A stretch of 64,000 nucleotides of DNA, from assembly GCA_049518415.1 (NCBI GenBank), contig JBEKRX010000024.1:1-64000 (forward strand), in the 5' to 3' direction. This stretch comes from CAVQND01 sp049518415. GTDB taxonomy: Bacteria > Verrucomicrobiota > Verrucomicrobiia > Limisphaerales > UBA8199. This document shows positions 15,725-26,400 of the stretch, in pieces. The translations under genes and the position numbers were made by a program. The notes beneath the pieces are model-generated. The model ran no database searches. It saw only the letters and a program-made list of their open reading frames with translations, and was not told the DNA's origin. The stretch's first letter is position 1. Each line of letters opens with the position of its first letter.

Positions 15725-18700
15725 TCAGCGCGGCTGGACGCGCACCCTGTAGAACCGGGCGGGCGAGGAGGGTGCGTTCGTATCCGTGGCTTGCAACAGA
15801 CCGTTAGTCGCTATCGTTAGATTGGTCAGCGGGGCCAGCGGGAGGAACGAGCCCCCGGGGTTGAGCGCCAGGTCCTGGTAATCCACCGAATAGAGCCGAT
15901 CGCTCCGGGCCAGCCAGGAGAGCACCATTTGGCCGCCAGGGCCGGGCTGAATGTGAATAGAGAAGGGCGGCGGCGAGTCGTTGCTGCTTAGGTAAAGGCC
16001 GAAGGTGGGGCCGGTGGGCGGGATGGCAGCAGGGGTATCGAAATAAACGTTATCGAAGTAACCCACGTAAATGACATTGGTTTGGAACACCCGGATGTTG
16101 AGCGCGATGCCTCGCACGTTGGTCGGGTCAAAGGGGCCGACGCCTTGAGGCTGAACGAATTCGGCCAAAGAGGCGCGCACGGTGTCCCAACCGTCCGGAC
16201 CCGGCGCGTAGGTTTTCTTAAACTCGATCCAATTGTTGTCGCTGGATTTGACCTGCATTTCCATGGAGTTGCTCAGGCCGCTGGATTCTCTGAACGAGTA
16301 GGAGAAGACGTAATTTGTCCAGAGATTCGTGTCGGCGGGCAGCGACCAGACGTTGGTGAAGTTGCGATACAAGCCAAAGGTTGAAATGTCTCCGACGTTC
16401 GATGGGTTGGTAACCACCAGGAAGGCCGCCTGGCCGCCGGCGATCCCCTGGTTCGTGGCGATGCCGCGATCCAGCCTGCGGCTGTCGGGCGGAGGATAAA
16501 CATAAAAGGACCAGGGGGCCAGGGCGGCCCAACCGGCATCGCCGCCGGCCGCATTGCGGTCATCGAAATTGTCCCAAATGGAATTGGTTTGGAGGATACC
16601 ACCGTACGCCGGCGTCTTGAGACCGACGAACCGGATGTTATCCAGAGAGGCCTGGTACATGGCGCCGGTCTCCTGCATTTGCACGTTGACGATCAACTGG
16701 GCAACAGTCTCGGAATCGAAAAAGCCAACCCAAGGCGGGACTGTAAACTGGTCGAGAGAAGCGCTGATGGTGTCCCAGCCCGTCGGGCCTGGGGTATTGG
16801 TCTTGGTGAAATGAATTTGCCCGCCGCGCGCGTCCTTTAATTGCAGTTCCAGGATGCAGTTCAATTGGCTGGCTTCCTTGAAATCGAAGGAGAAGGTGTA
16901 ATTGGTCCATTGCGAAGGAGAGCGCGGCAGGCCCCAGGGCTGAGAGTAGGCATTGGTAAGGTAGAAGCCGGAGTAGCTGCCGACGGTCGGCGGGTTGGTG
17001 ATAACGATAAAAACGGCCTGCTGCCCGTCCGAGGCGTTGGTATCAACTCCGGCGGCGAAGAACATCTGCGGCACCACGTTAGTATTCTGGGCATAGATGC
17101 CAAGGTACCAAGGTGCGAAGTAGGTCGGGTCGGCGCCGGTATCACGGTCTTCAAAGCTGTCGACCATATCCACGGAGGCGTTGGGCACAATTTCGAGATA
17201 AGCGTTCCAAGTGAACGGTCCGGCGGCGGTTGCAGGCACGGTGAGCGTGAACTGGTGCTGGTCGGTGCCGATATTGGTCAGAAATTCCTGGCTGGCCACG
17301 ACCTGGCCGCCGGAGCCGGCGGAGCGAAGCTGGAGGACGACTTTGTAATACTGTTGGCTGGCGAGGTAGGGCTGCCAAAGCCGGGCGCGGTCAAGTGGCG
17401 AGCCGGCTTCGGCCGGGAGCCAGGAGGGAAGTTCCTGCCAGGCTACGGTGACTGGATAAGTTGAGCCTGGCGTGACCACGCTGGGCAGGCTCAGGGGGCG
17501 AACCGCCCAGAGCAATCGCACCGGGAGGTAACTCTCGGCAACAGGCGAGCCGTTCTTGAGGAGCCAGGCATGGAACACGTACTCCCCCCCGTCGTGCGAG
17601 GAGATGTACCACGGATTGTTCAGGTCGGGGTCTGGAATCGGCAGAGCCACGGTGACGCTGCCGGCGCCGGAGAAGGTGCCGGCGTTGGTTTGGGCGAAGA
17701 CGAGGTTTGGAGCCAGCACGCGCTCGAAACTGGCCATGAGCGTGAGGTCGGGGTCGCGGAGGTCATAGCCGACCGTCAGGTTATAGTTGGAACCTGTGGG
17801 CCAGACGGCCGTCGGCGCCGAGGCGAGCCAAAGTTTGTTGGGGCTGGTATTGAGCAGCGATTGGTCAATCCCGCCGCTTGAGGCGTAGGCGTAAAGCAGC
17901 ACATAATCGTCGCCGGCCAGGTTGAGGGTGACGCCGCCGTCGGAATTGGTTGCGACGATGCCACCGGAGGTGAGGTTCTCGACGGTTTTGCCGGCGAGGA
18001 GATTAGGCGCGGTGAGGGTCACCACGGCAGGGTTAGTGACCTCATTGAGGAGGGAAATGAGGACAGCGCCGTTGGTGCAGTAGCGGTAGTCGGCCAGGAC
18101 ATAGTTGGCGCCGGTGCCGCTGAGCGTGATCGCCGGCTGCAAGCCGAAATGATTGCGGTAGATCGCCTGCAGCCAGTTGTAGTGCACGTCCCAATCATGC
18201 ATGAGCGGCAAGGAGTCCTGATACTGGAGGTCGCCCAGGGCAAAGGTGTTGACGGCGGTCTTGGCGGTCCCGAGATCCCGGAGCTGGAGGGCGGGCATGG
18301 GGGCCTGGGAGCCGTTGGCGCCTGTTTGGGTCACGATCGTAGTTCCGGCGTCGGCCGTGAGGCCGTGCCAAATCTTCCAGGTGAGCGCCTTGTCGCTCAG
18401 TCCGTTTGTGAGCGGGCCGAGAGCAGCGACTCCGTGGAAAAAGAGCTGGTCGTAAGCAGTGTCAGTCACGCCGGAATCCCACCCCGGGTAGGCGTGGGAG
18501 ACACTGAGGCCAAACAACGAGGTCATCCGTGAGGCCCAGTTTGGATTGGGGTGGTGATAGGCATCGAATTGGCCGGGCAGGTCGGCGTTGGCGTGAACAT
18601 GGATGCCGCGCGGGATGGCATTAGTGGCAACGCGCTCCAAGTCGGCGGGATTCATCTGATAACAGCGGGAGAGCAGGAGGGCGGAGGCATTCGTATAGGC

Positions 18701-20221
18701 GTCCACGGCGAAGCGAGCGTCATCCACAATTGTCAACTGGTAGCCGACGCGCTTGAGGGCGCCCCAAAGCATCGCGTTTTCCTGGTTGGCGCGGGGCCAG
18801 CCCATCACGGCGGCCTTGGGCCAAAACAGCGCGATGTCCGGCCGCGCCCGGTAGGACCCGGGGAACAAGCGTTCCGGCTGGAGATTCTCCAGGCGGCGGA
18901 ACATATTGACGACGTTAGTGTAAGCGGGTTTGGGCAGCCGGTTCTGCTGGACCACGCCGAACCCCCTTTCGCGGATGAAAACCCCGTTGAACAGATCGCG
19001 GTCGTTCCAGGTAAAGATGTGGGCGCCGATGGCGCCGGACATGAGCGCTTCCCAGATATGGCTGGGCAGGGCTTCGGGCTGGCGCTGGGCGGCGCCGAGC
19101 AGATAATCGTCGGTGGTGCTGTCGCCGGTTTCGGTGACCAGCACCGGCAGACCCGAGTTGGCGATATGCTTGGCAATACCGGAATCGGTCGAGCGCAGTT
19201 CGGCGGCGAACGTGGCCCAGGCGTAATTGTTAATGGACCAAAAGTGCAGCGGCGCGCCGGCGTTGGTGCAGCAGGCGACAATGGTTTTAGCGTCCTCGCA
19301 GGTGTAATTGGCGTCGTTGCCGATGAACAGGCCGCCGACCATGGAGTAGCTGCGGAGATGATTCGGATCGGCGAGGCTGGCGGCGACAGCGCCGACGGCG
19401 GTGTATTGACCGATGCTGTTTTCGCGCCAGAGGATCAGGTCATTGTAACCGGGGTTGTTTCGATCCGGCGGATATTGTTGGAACATCGGAATAGCGTCGA
19501 AGCTGGCGTAGTTGGTGCCCCAAGCCGAGGCCAGGGCGGCAATATTGGTGCCGTATTTCGCCGAGAGGAACCGGTGATAACTGGCCAGGGAGTAGGGATC
19601 GAAGCCGAGGTAGCTATGATTTGTGTTCCAGAGGTCGAAGTAGGCGTATTCATTTCCGAGAATCCAGGCCCCGATCACCGGGCTGTTTTTGTAGTGGCTG
19701 GCGACCTGGTAAATGTAATTGGAGTAGGCAAGCCGGGCCTGGGGATGCTCGTAATTCAAAACCACCGAGAGCTGGCCGGCATCGTTCGTGGCGTTCCACT
19801 CGTTCGAGAACCAGCTTGGGGCATACTGATAGCCGATCAGCACAAACAGCCGAAGCCCAAGCTCCTCGGCCTTGGCGACCAGGAAGTCGGGCTTCGACCA
19901 ATCGAACACGCCCGGGGCGGTCTCGACCGTGCTCCAGACGAACTCAGCCCGGACGGAATTGGCGTGCATTTTCTTGAATTCGCGCAGGTCATATTCGAGT
20001 TGGTCGAAGGTCTGGCTGGCGCCGACCGGCGGGTTGAGCGTCTGATAAGCGAAGCCGCGCGGAATAAAGTAATTGGCCGCGGCCGCATCCCAGAAATAGC
20101 CGTTGCGGATCTGCAAGAAACCACCCCCGGCCTGGCTGGAGTCGAGGGCGGCCAGCAGCCAGAAACAGGCGGCCAAAGCGATGGCCGAGGCTGTGCCGGC
20201 ACGGTGTAAGCGCGCGACCAT
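15725..20221 (-). CDS. Secreted GH42-like glycosidase with duplicated C-terminal beta-sandwich domains
   Basis: 1498 residues from the ATG at 20221, chosen because it opens a Sec signal peptide (MVARLHRAG, hydrophobic core, then SSQAGGG). An upstream extension of 81 residues is low-complexity. The N-terminal part is a clan GH-A barrel of the beta-galactosidase/GH42 kind: IPRGFAYQTLNPP, ANSVRAEFVWSTVE, the acid/base glutamate in AWILGNEYAYFD near residue 190 and the likely nucleophile in PVLVTETGDST near 362. The C-terminal region has two related domains of about 180 residues, starting DSFEDRDTG and DNFDDRNAAGG and each ending in ..NIRFVG/DNVYFD. These are probably carbohydrate-binding sandwiches. 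It could trim or degrade the polysaccharide made by its neighbours. The substrate is not known. Confidence 0.82.
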   Translation of the reverse strand: MVARLHRAGTASAIALAACFWLLAALDSSQAGGGFLQIRNGYFWDAAAANYFIPRGFAYQTLNPPVGASQTFDQLEYDLREFKKMHANSVRAEFVWSTVETAPGVFDWSKPDFLVAKAEELGLRLFVLIGYQYAPSWFSNEWNATNDAGQLSVVLNYEHPQARLAYSNYIYQVASHYKNSPVIGAWILGNEYAYFDLWNTNHSYLGFDPYSLASYHRFLSAKYGTNIAALASAWGTNYASFDAIPMFQQYPPDRNNPGYNDLILWRENSIGQYTAVGAVAASLADPNHLRSYSMVGGLFIGNDANYTCEDAKTIVACCTNAGAPLHFWSINNYAWATFAAELRSTDSGIAKHIANSGLPVLVTETGDSTTDDYLLGAAQRQPEALPSHIWEALMSGAIGAHIFTWNDRDLFNGVFIRERGFGVVQQNRLPKPAYTNVVNMFRRLENLQPERLFPGSYRARPDIALFWPKAAVMGWPRANQENAMLWGALKRVGYQLTIVDDARFAVDAYTNASALLLSRCYQMNPADLERVATNAIPRGIHVHANADLPGQFDAYHHPNPNWASRMTSLFGLSVSHAYPGWDSGVTDTAYDQLFFHGVAALGPLTNGLSDKALTWKIWHGLTADAGTTIVTQTGANGSQAPMPALQLRDLGTAKTAVNTFALGDLQYQDSLPLMHDWDVHYNWLQAIYRNHFGLQPAITLSGTGANYVLADYRYCTNGAVLISLLNEVTNPAVVTLTAPNLLAGKTVENLTSGGIVATNSDGGVTLNLAGDDYVLLYAYASSGGIDQSLLNTSPNKLWLASAPTAVWPTGSNYNLTVGYDLRDPDLTLMASFERVLAPNLVFAQTNAGTFSGAGSVTVALPIPDPDLNNPWYISSHDGGEYVFHAWLLKNGSPVAESYLPVRLLWAVRPLSLPSVVTPGSTYPVTVAWQELPSWLPAEAGSPLDRARLWQPYLASQQYYKVVLQLRSAGSGGQVVASQEFLTNIGTDQHQFTLTVPATAAGPFTWNAYLEIVPNASVDMVDSFEDRDTGADPTYFAPWYLGIYAQNTNVVPQMFFAAGVDTNASDGQQAVFIVITNPPTVGSYSGFYLTNAYSQPWGLPRSPSQWTNYTFSFDFKEASQLNCILELQLKDARGGQIHFTKTNTPGPTGWDTISASLDQFTVPPWVGFFDSETVAQLIVNVQMQETGAMYQASLDNIRFVGLKTPAYGGILQTNSIWDNFDDRNAAGGDAGWAALAPWSFYVYPPPDSRRLDRGIATNQGIAGGQAAFLVVTNPSNVGDISTFGLYRNFTNVWSLPADTNLWTNYVFSYSFRESSGLSNSMEMQVKSSDNNWIEFKKTYAPGPDGWDTVRASLAEFVQPQGVGPFDPTNVRGIALNIRVFQTNVIYVGYFDNVYFDTPAAIPPTGPTFGLYLSSNDSPPPFSIHIQPGPGGQMVLSWLARSDRLYSVDYQDLALNPGGSFLPLAPLTNLTIATNGLLQATDTNAPSSPARFYRVRVQPR

Positions 20222-20474
20222 AGCGCGGCGCCGCCGCAACCGGACGGCGCGGGACGCCTGGAGTGAAGTCCCGAGTTGTCCGGACCGTGTCCCCGGAATG
20301 CTTCGAGCCAAAGAGTGGGAGGCGGCGGAACGCGTGCCGGCCAGAGAATCTTCGCAGCCCGCGAGCATTGCAGGCCCTACCAGCAGAGTGGTCCTGCCCG
20401 GCTGCGCCTCATTCCGGCGGTTGGAGGTCATTTGTAAGTTCATGGCAATTGCCGTCCCATTCACGAGCGTTCAC

Positions 20475-23400
20475 TCAGCCGGGTCCCAAATCCGAAGTCG
20501 GTTGCACCGCCCGGGGTGGATCGCCGGCGGCGGTTTCCAGTCCCGCCGCCGCTTTCAGAGTTTGCTTGATGCGCCCTAAGGCGCGGCGGGCATAGGCGTA
20601 ACTGCGCTGATCAAAATACGTTTGAACATCGGTAAACATAGCATAAAGGTGAGCGGTGTCCACAGGGGCCAACTTTCCCGGCTGGGCCGCCAAAGACTGG
20701 AAAGAGCGGTATTGCGCCTCAATGGAGGCCACCAGGCCCTGGCCGGTCAAGCGATTTTTCTCCCACCATTCCAGCAGCAGGCTGAGGATACCGGCGCCGA
20801 AGACGACGCCAAGGGCAGTGGCGGCAAAAAGCAAGACACTGGACAGCAAGGTCCAAATGCGATAGCCGCCGGGGGCAGTAAAAACCAGGAGGCCAGGCAT
20901 GGGCACGACAAAAAACCATACGAAAGTAAACAAGCCCAGCACGAAGGAACGGCTGCATTCACAGATAAATCTGGGGTTGGCGAAACGCTGGGCTTGGAGG
21001 TCGGTGAGGGGCCGTTTGAGAAACGGCCACACTTGGTCCTGGAGGTTTCTCATCACGCCCGCTTGGCGCTCCGCCGGCAGGGAGGTCTTTTGGAGGGCGG
21101 CCCTGGTCTTTTCCACCTCTCCGCCCAGGCCGCGCACCAGGTTCTGGGCCAGTGGCTGGGCCTCAGTTATCGCCAATCCGCCTTCGACCATCTGCTGTGC
21201 CAAGCGGGCCACCAGTTTTTGGAGCCGCCGGGCATAGCCCACATACTTTAGTCCGGCCAGCAACACCCGGCTGAAACAACCGACGGACAGCCCCACGCCA
21301 AGCCATTCACGCCAGCCGCCGCCAGCGATGAGCCAGGCCACCAGCAGGTAGAACCCGAGACTCGCCAGCCAGCCGAGCAGCTTGGGCACCCAAACCGCCC
21401 AGCCCAGATGCTGGCCGGGTTTGGGTTGCATGAGAAACGGCCCAACCAGCGCGCTGACACTAAACATCAAAGACGGCAGCAAGAGCAGCACGTTCAGGAA
21501 ATCCAGGTTGGCCAGGGCGAACAAGTCCAGCAGCAGGGCCGCCAGGCCCACCCCCCACACGACGGTCCGCAGGTTGACAAAATTCTGGTAGCCCTCGAAG
21601 GGCCGATCTTCGCGCGGGCCCACCCAGGCGCGGAAGGCAATATTAACGGCCCTGGCATCGTTGGCCGAGGCCCCCGAGAGCACGAACTCCAGGCTCTGCC
21701 GCACGACCTGGCCCAGGGTGTGGATGACCAGTTGCGGCCCAAAGAGGATCACATCGCGGCCGCGGTAATAGAGCCAACGCCCCAGGCCCATGGTGAAACC
21801 GCCGGCGAGGAACCCCCAGACGATGAGGGGCAAGGCAAACGGGGTTAGAACCACCACGGTCCGAGCCAGGAGGGCGGCGCCGGCGGCGCCGGCCAACGCC
21901 GTGAGCCGGTTGAACCCGGTGCTCTCCAGACAGGCGACCAAGCCGAGCGCGGTCAGGACCTGGTTCATTACCAGACCCAGGTTCCAAAGCAGAATCAGGA
22001 TTTGCACAAAGGGCGAGACATCCCAGATGATCGCCAGCGGCATGAGCAGGATGCTCAATAAAGCCGAGGGCGCGCTGAGAAAAAACCGGCCGCCGCTGGC
22101 CCTGATTTCCTTGGCGAAAACCGACAGCGGCCCGGCCTCATTGATTTTCTGCATGATGGGATCGAGCATCATCTGCAAGTAACCGCCCGCCCAACGCGGG
22201 AAGGCGGAGAGCCATTCGGCATGGCTCCAGCTCTCGCGAATCTTATGCCACAGGGCTTGAGAACGATGGAATTTGACCTGGTAACCCAAGGCCAGAGCAT
22301 TATGGGTCGCCTGGGTAACTCCCCAGATGTCCTCAGAAATGCCGATGGCGTGGGGTCCGAACCCGACCAGGCCCTCGCAGCGATCCCCGAAAGTGGCGTT
22401 GCGGGCGGCCGGCGTCGTCAGCGGCATCTTGGGCGTGTTGGTATCGCACAAGGCCCGCTGCACACGACCGTAATAAATCGCCTGGATGTTGCCCCAGCCT
22501 GTGCCCAGGGTCTCGGCTCCGACCCCGCCCAGCAGCATCACGCCGCGCGTCAGCGCGCGCTGGCCTTCCTCCACCAACTGCGAGCTCTGCCCAATCGGGG
22601 TGAGGGTATTGGTGGTGCTGCGGCCGGGGATGACGATCACGACGCCCGGGTCGCTGAGCGCCAGCTTGAGGTCCGCCACGACCGCCTCCAGGTCGTGGGC
22701 ATTGGCGTTCCGATCCAGGATGAGCATGTTGGTCAGCTTGAGCGACTCTTCATAGACCAGGTCCATGCCGACCAGTCCGCCGGCCTTAAAGCCAAAGGGG
22801 GTCCAGTCATTGATGCTATAGGCGCGCGCGCCGGGCGCCACTGCCATCAGCAAACGCGCCAGCTTATTCCTTTGGCCCAACTCGCCCTGGTCATAGGGCA
22901 ATTGCGAGGGCCGGTTGTTGTCGTTGTTATCGTACTTGTTCTGGATCAGGTAGAAAACCGTGTTCGCCCCCAACCCCTCGCGCGCTAAACCCAGGGCCAG
23001 GTCCACCAGGTTGATGGCGGTGTCCTGGGCATGGCCGGCCGTGGACATCATGGTAACTAGCCAGCGGCGAAGGTGCCAGGCCACCAACAATTGCTCGCGT
23101 TGGCCGGCGCTTTCCACGGCTAAATTGAGCCCGAGCTCAGGCGGCAGCCTCGGCGTGTCGCCGGCCATCACCAACTGCAGGGGATGCCACAAGGTCACAG
23201 CGTGTCTCTGCTCCAGTTCGTAGAGGGCCGCAAACCATTGCGTGACGACCGTGTCCGGCGGCAAGGAGTGCACCCGGGCTAGCAAACGCATACCGCCGGA
23301 GCCGAGGCGATCGCGCAGGGTCTGCAGGCGGGTGACGAGCAGTTCGGGCGTCAGTTTGTGGAAAGAGAGGTCGTCACCGCTCATATAGACCACGCCTAAA

Positions 23401-26400
23401 GCCCGATTCGGATCGCGCCGGAGTTGTTCCAGGGCGGCCCGTTGCTTTTCCTGGCGGCGAGCCTGGCCGCCGCGCCACAGGGGCCAGTTCCGCAGCCAGG
23501 CCAAGAACTGGGATTCATAGGCCATGAGGACCAGGCCCAGGAGCAGGACGGCACCGGCGACCCCGAGGTGGCGGTCAACATAATGAGCGAAAGCATCGTT
23601 GCCGAACTGCAGGGCGAAGCAGGCCACCGCGCCCAGGCCGCCGGCGACTTTGAAGGGATAAATGGCGGCGGCGGAGCTCAGCGCGGCCAGCAAGATAAAC
23701 AGCCCGAACCGGAGCAAGTACATCGTGTTCCAAAAGAGCAAAGCCCCCAGCACCAGCCGCAGATCCCAGCCATGCCGATAGGTCTCCTGGAACCAGATTT
23801 CCAAGGCCTGCTTGTACATGTAACTGCCGACGAAGAAAAAAATCGCCCCGGTCAACAGGTAAGAGGCAATCGCCTGGAGCATGGGCCAGAAGCCGCCCGT
23901 AGGCATTGAAGGCTGAAAATGATGTTTGATCGACAGCCAGATCAGCGAGGCCGGGCGGGTCGGCACGAGGTTAAGTTGGTTGAGGAACCGGGTGAGACGC
24001 CAGGCCCTCGGGTTGCCGGTCACCCGGTCTTCCAGCCAGGAGCTGAAACGGGAGAAGATCAGGGGCAACAGCAGACCGGCCGATTCCACCAGGAGCAGCG
24101 TCCCCAGCAGCCCTTTGACACACATGAAGGTGGCAAAACTGGGTGGTTCCAGCTTAAAGAGCGCGCTCGCCAGCAACGCCAGGCCAACCGCCCGGCAGAT
24201 CCAGCCGGCCCGCTCATAGACCACGGGGTTCCACCGGCGCCCAACCCGCAGGGCCGGCGTCGACACTTCGGTAGGACGCCCAAAGAGATTGATCAGGTCC
24301 GTGTCCAGAGTCATGGCGGCCCCGCTGGCGGAGCGGGTTCCCCAACGATAGCGGTAAACCCGCAGCAAGTGCGCCACCACGCTCAGCGCAAAACCCGCCA
24401 GGAGCGGCGCGGCCAGGAGCAGCGAATGCCAGTCCAAAGCCAGGTCGGTGACCGATTCCCTTAGATAAGGGTAGATCTTGAGCCCGCCGAGGTCGTTGTT
24501 GTACCAGATCAGCGCCACCAACCCCATCAAGAGGAAGTGGGGCAGGATCTTGGCGATCTCCAGGAGATAGGGATGAATGGGGAACAACTGCTCGCGCGCT
24601 TTGAAGGACTTATAGCCTTTGATGAAACTCACGACGTGCTCGCGAGGGATGTCCCACTTGCGCTCCATCTCTTCGACGATGCCGGCCAAGCTGGCACCGG
24701 GACGCTGGAGGAGGAGCAGGTCCAGCGCCGAGGCCCCGGCCGGCACGTCGAAGCCGCTCCGTGCGTCGAAGGGGGCGGCTCTGGCCCGCAGGCCCATCAT
24801 GCGCAGCACCAGCTCGATCTGGTCGTTGAGCCCGAGCACGGCGGCCGCGGCGGGGTTGGCCTGGAACTCTTTGATCAGGGTCAGCAGCCTTAAATGGGAC
24901 TCGGAAAAGTACATGACCAACCGCGACCAGATATGATTGCTGTCTTCGTTCTCCTGGAGCACGTCGGCCTTGGGCAAGCCGTCCTTGCGGCCCGCTTTGA
25001 TTACCCAGCGCATGTAAATCCCAACCATGACCGCAAATTCATCCAGGCCGTTGAGCCATTCATCATGGTCATCCTCGACCAGGCGGGCGTCGGTTTCGGA
25101 CCAGGCGTTGACCCCGCGGCGCCACTCCAGCACCAGCTTGTAAATGGCGCGCAACTGGATGTGAAAGTTCTGCTCGATCGCACCGTTGGCATAGCGCGAG
25201 CGTTCCGCGCCGGCGGGAATGCGCAGCCCGAGGACGCGTTTGGCCCAACGTTCCTCAGCCTGCCGCATCACGGCCTCGGACACTAACAGCCCGGCAGGGG
25301 CGCCGGCCGTTGCCTTCGCCCGCCGGCGCCGGCGGGTGTAACTCAGGCCCCACCAGAACAGGGCCACCGCCACCATGCTGAGATAGAAACCAGCGGCCGT
25401 CCAGAAGAACTGGGTGATGTCCCGCGCCGGACTGCCACGCAACTCCAATTTGTTGCCCGCCTCCAATTTGGCCGGCCAGGCGGAATCGGCCAGCTCGGCA
25501 TAGAGGCCGAGCGCCTCCGGCCAGCCGGCAAAGGCGAACAGTCGGCCTTTGCTTGCGGGGGTCGTGTCCGGGGGATGAAGTCGAGCCGGCGTCCCGCCCG
25601 CCTTGCCCGGCTCCTCGGGGGTGTTGTCCGCCGGATAAAGCTCAAAGCCTTGGCCGGTTTCCAGCGGGGCGTTGGTGCTGGCGTCGGTTACGACGGCCGG
25701 CCACTTGTCCCCCTGGCGCAACCGGCTGAGGTTTTGCTGGGCGAAATCGGCGGCTTGAGCATGCCCCAACAACCTGGCGACCCGCAGGAATTTGGCTGTC
25801 AGGTCCACCGAGATGGCATCCGGCCGCTGCAGGGCAATCGTCCAGTCCAGTCCCCAAACTCCCCGGACGGTCACCCCATGGGCGCGCGCCAGGTTGTCGA
25901 GCCAGGCCCGCGTGAGTTCCTTGCTCAGGCCCAGTCGGTCCGCGGCCTCGATAAAGCTCAACCAGTCGTCCGTCGTGGTCCAACGTTCGACCGCCAGTGC
26001 CCGCGTTTCGTTGTGAACGTCTTGAATCTCGAATAAACCTTTGGGAACCACGCCCGTGGCCTGGACGTAGGGGACAATCCGGTTGGTCAACCAGGCCGCC
26101 TGCTCGTCCGCGGCCGCGAGCAGCGTCTCCTTCCATTCCGGCCCGAAAGGCAAACCCTCCGCCTGTTCGCTAAGCCGCCGGAAGAGCAGATACGCCCGCG
26201 CATTGCTCGCCAGTGAAAAAGTTTTCGCCTCGGGCCAGAGCGTGAGGCCAGGCGGCTTAACCACACGGTTGGTCGCGCTTTCGGCGATGCCGCGGCCCCC
26301 GAGCGCGGGGGCAAGCCCTCCCCCCATCCTAACCACACGGTTGGTCGCGCTTTCGGCGATGCCGCGGGGCCAGGCCATGTCATTCGTACTGGGCCGAAAC

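Noticed and set aside
18551..20209. Plus-strand open frame of 552 codons
   Set aside because: Antisense to the GH42-like gene. Its translation is a Gly/Val/Glu-rich by-product without motifs.
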